From: a virus
Reading direction: 5' to 3' (one strand)
IMG/VR virus record: IMGVR_UViG_3300046673_000068
Coordinates: 1-64,000 of that record
Length of the DNA stretch: 64,000 bases
Both the position numbers and the translations under genes were made by a program. The notes beneath the pieces were generated by a model. That model did not search any database, was not told where the DNA came from, and saw nothing but the letters and a program-made list of their open reading frames with translations. This document shows positions 52,901-62,058 of the stretch, in pieces (within the stretch, counting starts at the first letter, position 1; the number at the start of each line of letters is the position of its first letter).

Positions 52901-55900
52901 TCCTTCTGCTTCCGAAGCTATTTTGTCTAGGTCCGCTGTCGATAGGGTCGGTCCCTCATATATTCTTGTTTTAGACCCGTCAGATACCTTGATCTTCGTC
53001 TCCCCAACCTTAGCCCCAAACTGTTTTCCAAGTTTGTTGGCAACCTGCGGGGTGATCTGATCGTAGTAGCTTTCGAATCCTTCCTTCCGGGGCATGCTCG
53101 CTCCGGTTGGCTCTGTCTGCATCCGATCCCAGAGTTTCTTGGTGACAGCGTCTACCTTCTCACGACCAGCAATATGCAGGACCCGGTGTACAATTGCTCT
53201 CAGGTCGGCTTGGGACTTTACTTGTCCTCCACTTTTGTTGAGCAATCCCCGGCGCGTAGCTTCGCCTTCTAGATCAACCCCTCCGGCATTTCCGCCGTGC
53301 TGATATGTTCCAGCAACCGTCCATTTTCCGTCTTCGGTCTTTTCCCAATCGAAGCGTTCCGACCCCCACCGGTTGAAGTGTTCAACTCCCGGGGTCCACG
53401 AGATTCCATCATATCCGTTTTCGGCGGCGTATCGGATCATTCTCTTGAAGAATAATCCGGTCCATTCGTCTGTCTTCTTGAAGGGGGCGTCGGGGACTCC
53501 AGAATGGACAGTCTCTTTGCTGATTTCGTTCAGACGAGCCTGTAGCTCCGGATGAACGTCTCCGGCGTCCGGTCTTGTTGAGTGGGTCCGGTCGTATTCT
53601 CGGGGGTCTAGTTCTCCCGTTTCCGGGTCTATCGCATGAACCTTGACACTCCAAACACGATCCCATCCCTTTCCGTTGGGGTCTGCGGGATGGAAAGAGA
53701 TTACCTTGTCTTTTCCTCCGTAGCTGTTTACAATATTTCCTGGCTTGAAGTAGTTCGCAAGTTCTTCGTCGGTTACCGGGTCCTTCAGTCTTTCGCGGAG
53801 ATCGGACGCTTCCTTACGGAGACTCTCAATTCTTGCTGGGTCGAGATTGTACCCCTGTGTCCTTCCTTTCTGGTGCCAATCAGATTGCAGTTCTTCCAGG
53901 TGCAGCAGCTTCTCGCCGTTGGGGCCTGTGCGGTCGTTGAAGCGGACATGGCCTACTACGTTGGGTTCGTCCCAGTGAGCGGAGCGGAAGTCCTCGTTAT
54001 AATCGAATACATTCTTCGATTGCCCGTAGTTTGGAAGCGTCATCAACAACTCTCGGTACGAACCTGGTTCTGCTCCGGGGAGGGTGTATGTGCCGAATTT
54101 GGCGGGGTCAAATTTTTCTCCGGCATCCCACCTGTTTACCGCACTATCAACGACCTCTCTTTGGTCTTCAGAAAGACCACCATAATCTCTTCCATAAAGC
54201 TGTCTGGAAATCCTATCCGGCGGGGGAGTGTTTTCCTGTTTCGTAACCTCTTGTACCTGCAAGTTATTCGCCGCCAGGTAGTCCTTGACTTCTTCCGGAC
54301 GCACGGGGGCGCTTCCCTTCTCGCGGAGGAAGTCAGAGAGACCTGTGTATTTTAGCTCGTCCGGTTTTACGCCGTTGTTCTCCAGCATTTTGAGAACGGT
54401 GTCGGCGGGCATGGGTCCTTGCATCCGGCTATCAACTAGCTGGTTGGACTTCAAGTACCAGACGGGAGCGCGGTTATCCTTCTCTTTGGAAAACAGTCCA
54501 TTATCCGGACCGAATTCTGTGTCAAATAATGAAGCTCCTGATTTCCGAGCAAGGTGTGAGGCTATCCGCGAGTCTCTGCGGGCGGCTTCGAGTCTACCAG
54601 CCGCGTTAAGAAGTTCAGGACTAGAGCCCGCAGCTTCTCCGGTGGAAGGTTTTCTTGGGACGTAGGTTTCGAGTTTTGTGTCGAGGGCATTGAGGTCTCC
54701 TCCAAGTTTCTTGATTACGCCCCTGATTTCGGGGTTGGTTTTGAGCATGTCCGCAAAGTCAGCAGAGTGTTGGGCCACAAGTTCGGGTGTTAGCAGTCCT
54801 TGCTTGATAATTTCTTGCGGGGGTATCCAGCGGTCGTTCCCCCAACCAGACAGTTCGGCCAGAGATTTGATGAAGCACCAGATTGCGGCCTGCGCCTGGC
54901 GAGGCTCGACGCCCTCCGCCTTGGCCGCTTCGCGGACCTTGGCAGACATGGCGTCATAAACTGCTGGTTTGTTAATCCGATTCGGGTCGTGATCTCCGAA
55001 GACCGCCATCCAGGTGTCGTTTGTGACCCGGCTTGAATCCTTGCCCAGGTTCTTTGTGAAAGAAGATACCTTGGGGCCGGATAGAGGCTCTCCCTGTAAG
55101 GCGTGAATAGCGTTGCCCATTCTTGCAGGCAGGTCTACGCCTTGTGTTTCTCCACGACCGGCGAGAACTCTGTAGAGAGAAGCGTTCTTGCTGGCGACCT
55201 TCCCGTCTTTCCAGGTTACGTCCTGGGGGCGGCCCGCCTTGTCCCACTTGGCCCAGAGGTTGAGGGCCATGCGCAGGTTGGCTTGAACCGGCTGAACCGG
55301 GGATAGAGCGGCGGTAAAGTTCAGGAACTTGTCTTTGTCCGCTTTCCCCAGCCACGGAATTCCAGAGTCGATCAGAGCGTCGAAGGCCCGGGTCGATCTT
55401 TCATACCACAACTGTCCGGCTTTGCCCGCACGAATAGCAGCCGTCCACTCTTCGTGGTCGGGCATGGAGTTGAAGGCGGCGGTGAGCAGGTTCTGCTTTT
55501 CGGGTGTGTCGTGCTTCTGAACTTCCTCTGGGGTAAGGTGGGACTTGATGTCTTCCCACTCTGCGGGTTTTTCTCGGGAAGCCAGTCCGGATAATGGACT
55601 GATTGGTTCTCCGCGAAGAGCAGCTTTTTGAACGGCTTCCCCGCCTTGGTATGAGTCTACCCGTACCCCTTGTCCGGGTTCGTAAGGTCCTTTGTACGTT
55701 GGGTCATACGCCATGAACACAACGTCGGGATGGCCACCGTTGTACTGCTTCATTTTGTCGTAGTTCCAACCTTCGGGGGCATATGCGTCATTCCACGGAA
55801 GACGAGCCACGACCTTCATTCCCTCCCGAGCGTTTATTGCCGGAAGGTAGGTATCGAATCCGTCGGACCGACGCCCTCCATTTTCAATAGCAACGCGCAT

Positions 55901-58900
55901 CAAATTGGCATTAGCTCTTGGGGTATCAGTAGGATGAGAGAACTTCGACACAATAAGGTCTCCATCCAGAGCGATTCCGGTCTTTCCGTCCGGGCTCATA
56001 AAGGTTTTCATTCCTTTATACTCTTCTGGAGAGTAGACAGAAAGCTGCTGATCCGCTCCGGAGGACTCGTGCGCTTTCTTGACTTGGGAAATAGCAGAGT
56101 GGAACTTCTCCGCCGACGTTGGCACTATGCCATAGTCACGGAAAACTTTGACAGGTTCGAAGGATTTGACTACGTTTTGGGCTCTGTACCCGGAGAAGCC
56201 TTTTTGCTGAAGCAGCTTTTCGAGGTTATATTCAATCGGATCGCCATTTTTGCGAGTTAATTTGCGGGCCTGGTCTACAAGACTGAGCGGGTCTTTCGCC
56301 CTGTCGTAGATTTTGTTGTAGTCAAGGTTCGCAAAATACTTCTTGGAGTTTCCCTGGACAGCGGGTTCTCTGTAGGATTCTTCTCCGAAGTACGTTCCTG
56401 GAACCTGTAAACGATCCCGTTCGGCCCCGCGCACACCTGTTCCTGCCAACTCCGGGTTGGTTTCCGTGAAGTCTGGTTTTCTGCTCCAATGGTAGACGCG
56501 GCGAAGGTCCTTGTTTTCGTCCAGTTCCCGGACGCGGGAAGCTAGACCTTGCTGTTTTCCTTTAGTAGGCTCAAATCGAACTTCAGCCTGAGTGCCCTCA
56601 GATTCTGCTGCTTTGGTAGCTTCTTCGTGGGTTGGGAAAGAATCTAGGAGATGGCCTTCCCCGTCGTAGACGTACCATTCTCCTTCAGCACCTTGGCCAG
56701 CCCCGCCTTCCCCTCCTTCTTCCAGGCGTCGTACACTTCCAGCGCCCGTTCCTTGCTCGGCCAACCCACTTGCTCTTGCTTCTGCTGCTTGTCTTTCGGC
56801 ATAAATGTCCTCCACGTGTTGTCTTGCAATTTCGTTGATGCGGGCAAATTTCTCCCGCGCTTGGGGTCCGTGCTTGGCTTCAAGTTCCTTGAAATACTCA
56901 TCTAGGAAATTGATTCTCTCTGTTTTTGATGCGCCCGTGTCCACGCCCGCCTGATATTTAGCAGCGGTCTCGGCCACACGAACAACCGGGTTTTGGTCAT
57001 AATCCAGCGAATCAAAATATGAATGAGTCACTGTTGGTATTATACCATGTAAACGGTCCCAGGGGGAACCCGGTTCCACTTTAATTTCTCCGCTTGGAAG
57101 CCTTGTGGCCCCGTCTAGGAGGTTGTATACCTCCCCGTTTTGGGAGAGCCATCTTTGCTCGGCGTGTTGAGCTTCTTCTTGTGCAACTAGAATTGAAAAC
57201 TCAGGATTCTCCCCCGGGGTTTTGAGGACAGATGTAGGTCCGGCGAGTTGACGGGCCTTGGAAATCAACTGTCCGATTGAACTCTCTGGATTGAAACGAC
57301 TTAGGAGGATGTCCGCTTCCCTCGGAGAGTAGTTTACGCCCGTGCCCGGAGCTTGAGCAATCGTTTGAAAGTCGCCGTAATCTTCTGGACTGAGCCAAAC
57401 AACAGGCCGACCATCTGAGCCTACACGCACTTCTCCCGAAGAGGTAGTAGCAACGGACTTGGTTCCTGCTCTCGGCGGGGCTTCGTTGTCGGCTAGAGGG
57501 GTTCCCAGCGGGGCCGGTATGGGCTGGTACTCTCCACCACCTTGGGCTTCAACCAAAACGTTATGTAGTACCCGCGCCTTTTCCGGGTCGGTTTCTGTCG
57601 CTATACGGGTTTGGCATTCGGCGAGGCGCTCGGTATTGAAGGCTTTATCCTCTTTGGACAAACCGAGAACTGGGTGTGCTTTTCGGAGACCTAGCAGGTC
57701 GAAGGCTGTGTTGTACTTGTTGACAGCGTCCTGCTCAGCGACCGCGTGGGCGGCCTCCCTGTCCTTGTTGACTCTCTCTATTGCCAACCAGCGGTCGGAC
57801 AGCCTGGGAACGTCTGTGGAGCCTAGCAGGGGGTTAAACAACTCGCCCGCCGAGCGCAAAGCGTGCGGGGCCCCCAAAGCTCCCATAGCCCCGGAGGCGA
57901 ACATTTCTGTTCCATATTCCCAAGCGTGATCGGCGTCCCCTTCTTTCAGGGCGTCGAAGAACCGGGGCGACATCTGAGCCGCTGTTTCCAACTGTTGGTA
58001 GGTGAATCCCCAGTTCATCACAGTGTTCGCCGTGTCGGCGGCCTTGGTCAGGGCCCCAAAAGACACATCGGGCGCTGCTTTGTGCAGAATCTGGAAGGCT
58101 CCTCTTTGGAGAAGGTTTCCTCCCAGAAGGTCCTTGGTCACGTCCAGTTTTTTATCGGACAGTATGGCAGTTGCTTTTTTCCAATTGTCTACGTTGTACC
58201 CGGCGTCACGAACCGCGTCAGCCAGGGGGAGGAAACCGGACTTGGCTTTGGCTACCGTATCGCCCGTATCCGACAGAGCCTTCAGTTCGTCGGTGGAAAA
58301 CCCGGGCATCTTTGTGTTCGCCGTGGCGATAGCAGACCTTTCCGCTTCGGAAAGTGTTCCTTCCTTTAGGGCAGTCCTCTGTGCTTCGCTCAAGCCTACT
58401 TCAGACAGGTTCTTCTGAAGTTCTTCCGAGGCTAGTTCTGCGTCCCTGTTGATGGGGAAGGTTAGAGCCCGGGCTCGTTCCAACAAACCCAGGTCGTGTC
58501 CGCCCGCTTTCAGGGCACCAGAGATGACCGGCTCAATATCGGGCATACTCTTGGCGGTCTTCAGCGCGATTTTTGACGCACTTATGGCGTCGGCGATCTG
58601 AGCGGCGGTAAATTCCCCAGACTCTTTGAGCGCAGTTTCGCCCGCTCCGGCGATAAATCCTCCGGAGCCGAAAGTTGCGGCAGCTAGAGCCAGCGAAAGT
58701 GGACTCGTGAGACCCGCCGCGATGTGCTCCACACCGCGCCCAAACCCGCCCATTCCCAAATCTTCGGGAAGACCAAAGACAGAGGAGTCGAGCAGGGGGG
58801 TGTTCGCCCAATCCCAAGCGCGAGAGTACCAGCTTTGACTTGGGTCTTGGTACAAGTGCTGAGGAGGAGTGGCGGGGCCAACAGATTGTTGTCCATTACC

Positions 58901-59062
58901 CGGACTAGAAGCGGAAGAACCCCCAAATAATAGGCCAAACGCAGAAGACCCAGAACCCCCAACAGCCGGGGCCGCTGCGCCAACGGCGGCCTCTCCTGTC
59001 GAAGGAGTCTGGGTTTCTTTGTTTTCCGAAGAGAAAAGCAGGGAGTAAGCTGAATCGGGCAT
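49931..59062 (-). CDS. Giant polyvalent internal virion protein, 3043 aa
   Basis: Very long protein with features of phage large polyvalent proteins, which are thought to be injected with the DNA. The N-terminal 140 residues are Gly/Ser-rich with a hydrophobic stretch. ILVAQEEAQHAEQRW (about 630) resembles a zincin site lacking its first His. VYHWSRKPDF to YFGEESY (about 857-890) resembles an ADP-ribosyltransferase-like module. LHLEELQSDWHQKGRTQGY (about 1720) and RMIRYAAENGYDGISWTPG (about 1875) are hallmarks of LPD domains. WGRLMLLAPDWLESEMRSGA (about 2660) marks a C-terminal LPD. Order in the operon parallels T7 gp16. RBS AGGACA. Confidence 0.88.
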   Translation of the reverse strand: MPDSAYSLLFSSENKETQTPSTGEAAVGAAAPAVGGSGSSAFGLLFGGSSASSPGNGQQSVGPATPPQHLYQDPSQSWYSRAWDWANTPLLDSSVFGLPEDLGMGGFGRGVEHIAAGLTSPLSLALAAATFGSGGFIAGAGETALKESGEFTAAQIADAISASKIALKTAKSMPDIEPVISGALKAGGHDLGLLERARALTFPINRDAELASEELQKNLSEVGLSEAQRTALKEGTLSEAERSAIATANTKMPGFSTDELKALSDTGDTVAKAKSGFLPLADAVRDAGYNVDNWKKATAILSDKKLDVTKDLLGGNLLQRGAFQILHKAAPDVSFGALTKAADTANTVMNWGFTYQQLETAAQMSPRFFDALKEGDADHAWEYGTEMFASGAMGALGAPHALRSAGELFNPLLGSTDVPRLSDRWLAIERVNKDREAAHAVAEQDAVNKYNTAFDLLGLRKAHPVLGLSKEDKAFNTERLAECQTRIATETDPEKARVLHNVLVEAQGGGEYQPIPAPLGTPLADNEAPPRAGTKSVATTSSGEVRVGSDGRPVVWLSPEDYGDFQTIAQAPGTGVNYSPREADILLSRFNPESSIGQLISKARQLAGPTSVLKTPGENPEFSILVAQEEAQHAEQRWLSQNGEVYNLLDGATRLPSGEIKVEPGSPWDRLHGIIPTVTHSYFDSLDYDQNPVVRVAETAAKYQAGVDTGASKTERINFLDEYFKELEAKHGPQAREKFARINEIARQHVEDIYAERQAAEARASGLAEQGTGAGSVRRLEEGGEGGAGQGAEGEWYVYDGEGHLLDSFPTHEEATKAAESEGTQAEVRFEPTKGKQQGLASRVRELDENKDLRRVYHWSRKPDFTETNPELAGTGVRGAERDRLQVPGTYFGEESYREPAVQGNSKKYFANLDYNKIYDRAKDPLSLVDQARKLTRKNGDPIEYNLEKLLQQKGFSGYRAQNVVKSFEPVKVFRDYGIVPTSAEKFHSAISQVKKAHESSGADQQLSVYSPEEYKGMKTFMSPDGKTGIALDGDLIVSKFSHPTDTPRANANLMRVAIENGGRRSDGFDTYLPAINAREGMKVVARLPWNDAYAPEGWNYDKMKQYNGGHPDVVFMAYDPTYKGPYEPGQGVRVDSYQGGEAVQKAALRGEPISPLSGLASREKPAEWEDIKSHLTPEEVQKHDTPEKQNLLTAAFNSMPDHEEWTAAIRAGKAGQLWYERSTRAFDALIDSGIPWLGKADKDKFLNFTAALSPVQPVQANLRMALNLWAKWDKAGRPQDVTWKDGKVASKNASLYRVLAGRGETQGVDLPARMGNAIHALQGEPLSGPKVSSFTKNLGKDSSRVTNDTWMAVFGDHDPNRINKPAVYDAMSAKVREAAKAEGVEPRQAQAAIWCFIKSLAELSGWGNDRWIPPQEIIKQGLLTPELVAQHSADFADMLKTNPEIRGVIKKLGGDLNALDTKLETYVPRKPSTGEAAGSSPELLNAAGRLEAARRDSRIASHLARKSGASLFDTEFGPDNGLFSKEKDNRAPVWYLKSNQLVDSRMQGPMPADTVLKMLENNGVKPDELKYTGLSDFLREKGSAPVRPEEVKDYLAANNLQVQEVTKQENTPPPDRISRQLYGRDYGGLSEDQREVVDSAVNRWDAGEKFDPAKFGTYTLPGAEPGSYRELLMTLPNYGQSKNVFDYNEDFRSAHWDEPNVVGHVRFNDRTGPNGEKLLHLEELQSDWHQKGRTQGYNLDPARIESLRKEASDLRERLKDPVTDEELANYFKPGNIVNSYGGKDKVISFHPADPNGKGWDRVWSVKVHAIDPETGELDPREYDRTHSTRPDAGDVHPELQARLNEISKETVHSGVPDAPFKKTDEWTGLFFKRMIRYAAENGYDGISWTPGVEHFNRWGSERFDWEKTEDGKWTVAGTYQHGGNAGGVDLEGEATRRGLLNKSGGQVKSQADLRAIVHRVLHIAGREKVDAVTKKLWDRMQTEPTGASMPRKEGFESYYDQITPQVANKLGKQFGAKVGETKIKVSDGSKTRIYEGPTLSTADLDKIASEAEGTQLEGQARAVAYEVRYSRIPFAEAVRDFGSEAYAEKIGGKLNIQKEVKTSAVPYFPITDSMRESVLHQGQPLFSRESPDNGHLPPNIDDMIQNNVFKDKPKEYRDLVMSVHRKAATTAPDPQMKSAMDFIRNEHDRSFEIGSTNDILQHYIDDYFQRTWDNSNPEGRVISSDAKNGKFATNVTMARRRVYDSTLTGLLKSPKQLKFDIVNNMARGRAEIIKAAANRQFIRSLRDDFSRGSDGRPAVVLAGSGRVVTGQDGEDPKTFISPDRVQKINIAQSNIDEMKKTGYFDRFLADGTIKDITPHVHPDNIGMAIDRLEKQALSKNAQYDEMGNNKLRTDLMYLKSMLANKDYSGLREFNGAQKPVYAWDPQDYVTLDHNAMRGWNFVTNDSAGHGILVDADIKAHPEFAQYLKNRLGLEESGIAKNPIGKALLGAGSAAKHVLLSLSPFHMVQIGLRGVMTGINPFTLHGPDLLDGAKIDPSNPHSETKLLAMVRQGYTTGTDFRGQQQMSEGLSTGGDALRRIPGIGNTIANSMNWYQDFLFKRYIPAMKATAGEHLFDQYRASHPEWSNDRVAKAAALHANESFGGINWRAMGRSTTTQDWGRLMLLAPDWLESEMRSGARLFNREEGNIGRKQVVMMTLGMWGIARVLNTLSTGSPHLEAPFGLAVKNKEGKEIIFGMRTLPTDLLHAATDPVGFIKGRLSPTIHAGQELLTQRDSFGRKLGPEDLWADVFHNMMPIPGQAIGQAVTGTGPQVGTVGQVWKAGGGTAQVYATPAQKMAAELAANHNEDGPIDKAQMDRHRRIMDLEDQVRSGETSWPELVKLAYNTDQLKESELKKIQLNLTKTKGMDSTMASLYTRASRLPAAEFFKLFDTMNNSEKTALIPLTQSVMKRYTAKAMKDMTPSERAKDPVLQRILNMMHPGGIPQASAAPAPVIPPAVQQEAAHLNAGVQQYLHTATHPITGHQVASNDGHNWVDRQTGEPING
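52657..52671 (-). repeat. 15-bp dyad repeat in the giant gene
   Basis: GTCCATTATCCGGAC; on the minus strand it reads SPDNGH. Confidence 0.92.
54496..54510 (-). repeat. 15-bp dyad repeat in the giant gene
   Basis: GTCCATTATCCGGAC; on the minus strand it reads GPDNGL. Confidence 0.92.
55585..55599 (+). repeat. 15-bp dyad repeat in the giant gene
   Basis: GTCCGGATAATGGAC; on the minus strand it reads SPLSGL, so this copy is inverted relative to the other three in the gene. Confidence 0.92.
58891..58905 (-). repeat. 15-bp dyad repeat in the giant gene
   Basis: GTCCATTACCCGGAC; on the minus strand it reads SPGNGQ. Confidence 0.92.
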
Positions 59063-59074
59063 GTTGTCCTATAT

Positions 59075-60895
59075 TTACCGAGAGGCGCTGGTTGTTACGT
59101 TCGAAGAATTCAAATTGGGATAGGGAGACATTACGCGGCCATCGGTTGGGCGGGGGGCAACAGTGATCCCCTTCTCCTGCGCCTGTTGAATTACTTTCCG
59201 AAGAGCAGCTTCTCGGGACATGGGGGTCTTAGCTATCAATTGATCGGCGGCTTCCGTGGCTCTTATCCAAGGCATCGGAGTTTTGGAATCCCGCAGCGCG
59301 GCTTGTTGGTCCTCTGGTTTGAGATTAGAAGACGTGATATACCTGTAAGCGTCCGGGGTTCCTGGCTGAATTTTATCATCCTGTTGCATCTTACCCAAGA
59401 GCAGGGATGAAGGCGCATCGGGCGGAGGTGGCGGGTTAACTATGTCTTCTTTCTTCTTCTTGGTTCCGGGATGTAGCTCGTGGTACTTGTCCACGACAGC
59501 TTTCCAACCGTCGTCCATTTGCGTCTGAAGAGCTTTGTAATTTGGGTCTGTTGGTTGCAATTCTTTCTGTTGCTTCAAAAGCTCGTCGTTCTGTGCCTTA
59601 GTTAGGTCGAACAAGTCCTTGTATTCCCTCTCCCCCTGCTCTCTGCTTGCGTTAGTATTCGCACGGTTCATATTTTGTTGCGCTCTAAATTGATTTCCCA
59701 ACCCAATAACTCGGTCAAGAGACATGTTGACAGTGCCTTCGGGATTCGGGAACACCGTTTCTCCCGCGAGTTTGTTTACCTGCGCCTTGTCCATAGGGAA
59801 CAACTTAGTCATAGAATCTACCGGAACGTCGTAAATTCGAACGTTGGTATTCGCGGTCTTGTCCATTGGCTTGCCCGTGGTTTGATCCGTCCAAGCGTTT
59901 TGGTCTGGGTCCCATTTCTCTTGGTCCCCAGTAATCGTGTCCACGAAAATGCGATGTGAGTTTTGTTCTGTCGGATCATTATCCGGGTGTAGCGCAGCCC
60001 CTTTAGTCTCCACGACTTTGTCTCGAAGAGCATAGAAATTCATAATCGGGGGCAAGTCTTTAGGGTCTTGGGCCCCCCGCGCCTCTAGCGTGTCCATTAT
60101 GACTCTTGTCGAATCATTGATCTTGTCAATACGACCCTGATCCTCAAAGTCCATTGTGTGCTGGGACTCTATGATGTTGTGCTGATACATTTTTATTTGG
60201 GCTTGTGACACCAGCTTTTGTTGGTAAGCAGTATCAGCCTTCTGTGCATCTTCAGTCGCCTGCCGCTGGTTCTGCCATTGTTCTTGTGCTTGGTCGTGGG
60301 CCCGCGCTCTTGCTTTGTCTTGCATTTCGGTTGCGGCGTTCCAGCCCATACCAGCACCAGCAACACCGTGCCCCGCTCCGGAGGCGGCCCCGGCCAAAAC
60401 CCCGGCCAGGAGATTGCGGAAGAAGAAGCCAGGAGAGTTTTGTTTTGGCTGATTGACCGGAGCCCCTGTAGGATTTCCATCCGCGTCTACCGGCTGAACA
60501 TATTGGTCGCTCTTGCCTTCGATGGCTTGCATGATCTTTGAATGAAGAAAACCGTGCTGCACGACGGGGTCCGATAGAGTGGTATGAAACGGCTTTCCAA
60601 CATCGGACATCGGCACAAACCCGACGGTCTTCCGAACAGCAGGAGCCGCCCCCTCAGCAGGGGTTCCGCCTGCCCTCGAAGCGGGGGCCGTCGTGGTTTG
60701 AGCCGGAGCTTGAGTAGGCGCAGGAGTTCCCGGGGTCGTGTTCGCCGCCGCAGCGGGGGGAACAGAAGACACGGTAGGCGGCACCTGGGCTGCTGCGGCG
60801 TCCCCGTTAGGCGACGGGGAAAAGCCCGACATATTGGAAGTTGCTGCGGGGGAGGGGGTTGCCATTGCGTTTGGGGAGTCGGTTGGTCCTGGCAT
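59075..60895 (-). CDS. Internal virion protein candidate, 606 aa
   Basis: N-terminal 90 residues Pro/Ala/Thr-rich and disordered. A Gly/Ala-rich hydrophobic stretch (LLAGVLAGAASGAGHGVAGA, about 160-180) is followed by long helical, Gln-rich coiled coil. Position between gp14-like and giant gp16-like genes suggests a gp15-like injection protein (inference from order only). TAATG overlap with the upstream gene; RBS GGAGAAC. Confidence 0.68.
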   Translation of the reverse strand: MPGPTDSPNAMATPSPAATSNMSGFSPSPNGDAAAAQVPPTVSSVPPAAAANTTPGTPAPTQAPAQTTTAPASRAGGTPAEGAAPAVRKTVGFVPMSDVGKPFHTTLSDPVVQHGFLHSKIMQAIEGKSDQYVQPVDADGNPTGAPVNQPKQNSPGFFFRNLLAGVLAGAASGAGHGVAGAGMGWNAATEMQDKARARAHDQAQEQWQNQRQATEDAQKADTAYQQKLVSQAQIKMYQHNIIESQHTMDFEDQGRIDKINDSTRVIMDTLEARGAQDPKDLPPIMNFYALRDKVVETKGAALHPDNDPTEQNSHRIFVDTITGDQEKWDPDQNAWTDQTTGKPMDKTANTNVRIYDVPVDSMTKLFPMDKAQVNKLAGETVFPNPEGTVNMSLDRVIGLGNQFRAQQNMNRANTNASREQGEREYKDLFDLTKAQNDELLKQQKELQPTDPNYKALQTQMDDGWKAVVDKYHELHPGTKKKKEDIVNPPPPPDAPSSLLLGKMQQDDKIQPGTPDAYRYITSSNLKPEDQQAALRDSKTPMPWIRATEAADQLIAKTPMSREAALRKVIQQAQEKGITVAPRPTDGRVMSPYPNLNSSNVTTSASR

Positions 60896-61290
60896 TATTT
60901 GTTCTCCAAGAAGTAGCTAAGTGGTGTGGTCCGGGAAATGGACGTGTCTTTCAGGGCCCTCTTCAGGAACTTCAAAATCTGATCTTGTCCAAGTTTTTCA
61001 TTGAATCCCAAGACCCTCATAAGGTTTTCGAGTTTGTCGTCCTTTTTAATACCGGCGCGAGACTCCCCTTTGATCTTGATCTCCAGGTCAAAGCAAGAAG
61101 CACGATACCCGGCGAGCCACGACGTAAACAACCTCATGCCTTTTTCATCTATCGAGTTTTTGCCCGGGCGACTGAAGTTCAAGACTCCAATTGGATTACG
61201 AGCCTGGTAGAGGTCTCCATCGGGGTTTGTGGTTGCCCCTTTGAGGTGCGCCAAAGCATCAACTAGGGCTTCTACGCGATTAACGGACAT
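60895..61290 (-). CDS. Hypothetical virion-operon protein, 131 aa
   Basis: MSVNRVEALVDALAHLKGAT and GMRLFTSWLAGYRASCFDLE; helical. Contains a dyad-repeat variant near its end (TSISRTT). RBS AGAAGG. No known family. Confidence 0.66.
   Translation of the reverse strand: MSVNRVEALVDALAHLKGATTNPDGDLYQARNPIGVLNFSRPGKNSIDEKGMRLFTSWLAGYRASCFDLEIKIKGESRAGIKKDDKLENLMRVLGFNEKLGQDQILKFLKRALKDTSISRTTPLSYFLENK
60929..60943 (+). repeat. 15-bp dyad repeat in a minus-strand gene, one mismatch
   Basis: GTCCGGGAAATGGAC; on the minus strand it reads SISRT. Confidence 0.8.
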
Positions 61291-61344
61291 GGCGTACCTT
61301 CTCTCTGTGCTTTTGCTTTTGCGAGTAAGTATTCAAACATCAGG

Positions 61345-62058
61345 CTATCCTCCCGACATCACTTTAGCGGCCCCGCCCATAGCTCCGGTAGCCAGACCCA
61401 TGATGTTGTTCATCTCTTCTTGGTTGGCAGCCTGAACGGCGTTGGCCTCGGAGTTGGCGGAGTTGCTCATGCCCGTGGCGGCGTTGGCCATACCCGTAGC
61501 GTTTTGCTGACCGGCCACACTTAGTTCTCCGGATAAGGCGTTGTTGTAGTTCTGATAGCCTTGGTTGTAGCTGGCTTGCAGGTTTTGGGTCAGGCCGGAT
61601 TGGGTTTCGTTTGCGGCGGCGGTTGCGAGGGTGGCCGCTTGCTGCGAAGCTACGCCGGAGGGCAGCATGGAGTTTCCTCCACCTTGGGCGGCTTGGTTTT
61701 CTTGCAGAGTCTTTTTCGCCGAGGCGTACTGCTGTCCAGTATTCTGAATCACCGAGGAGTTCAGGGTGTTCATTTCCTGCGTGTTGTAGCCCTGCTGGTT
61801 CGAACCCGCAGCGATTACAGAAGCGAACGTCGTGTTCAAAGACCCCAGGATGCTTTGGTTCGCCGCAAACTGTGTGTTTACGTCGTCAAGATAAGTCTTT
61901 TGCGCGGCAAGCTCGGCGTCCTGAGCTTGTGTTTGGGCTGCCGAAGCACCTTTCAGGAGAGCAAAGGGGCCCGTCCGGGTAATGGACTTTTCATAGAGCA
62001 GGATATAGCGGGATTGGCGCTCGCTCCAAACATAGACTGCTTTTGTAGTGACCTTCAT
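61345..62058 (-). CDS. Internal virion protein candidate (gp14-like), 237 aa
   Basis: Ala/Gln/Asn-rich helical protein (AAQTQAQDAELAAQKTYLDD, QAATLATAAANETQSG) with a Gly/Met-rich hydrophobic C-terminus (NNIMGLATGAMGGAAKVM). Composition, size and operon position resemble podophage internal virion proteins. ATG follows the upstream TAA directly. Contains a dyad repeat (SITRT). Confidence 0.65.
   Translation of the reverse strand: MKVTTKAVYVWSERQSRYILLYEKSITRTGPFALLKGASAAQTQAQDAELAAQKTYLDDVNTQFAANQSILGSLNTTFASVIAAGSNQQGYNTQEMNTLNSSVIQNTGQQYASAKKTLQENQAAQGGGNSMLPSGVASQQAATLATAAANETQSGLTQNLQASYNQGYQNYNNALSGELSVAGQQNATGMANAATGMSNSANSEANAVQAANQEEMNNIMGLATGAMGGAAKVMSGG
61973..61987 (+). repeat. 15-bp dyad repeat in a minus-strand gene
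   Basis: GTCCGGGTAATGGAC; on the minus strand it reads SITRT. Confidence 0.92.

Noticed and set aside
49931-59062. N4-like virion RNA polymerase
   Set aside because: The size fits, but no T7-like RNA polymerase motifs are visible; the recognisable segments are polyvalent-protein (LPD) type.
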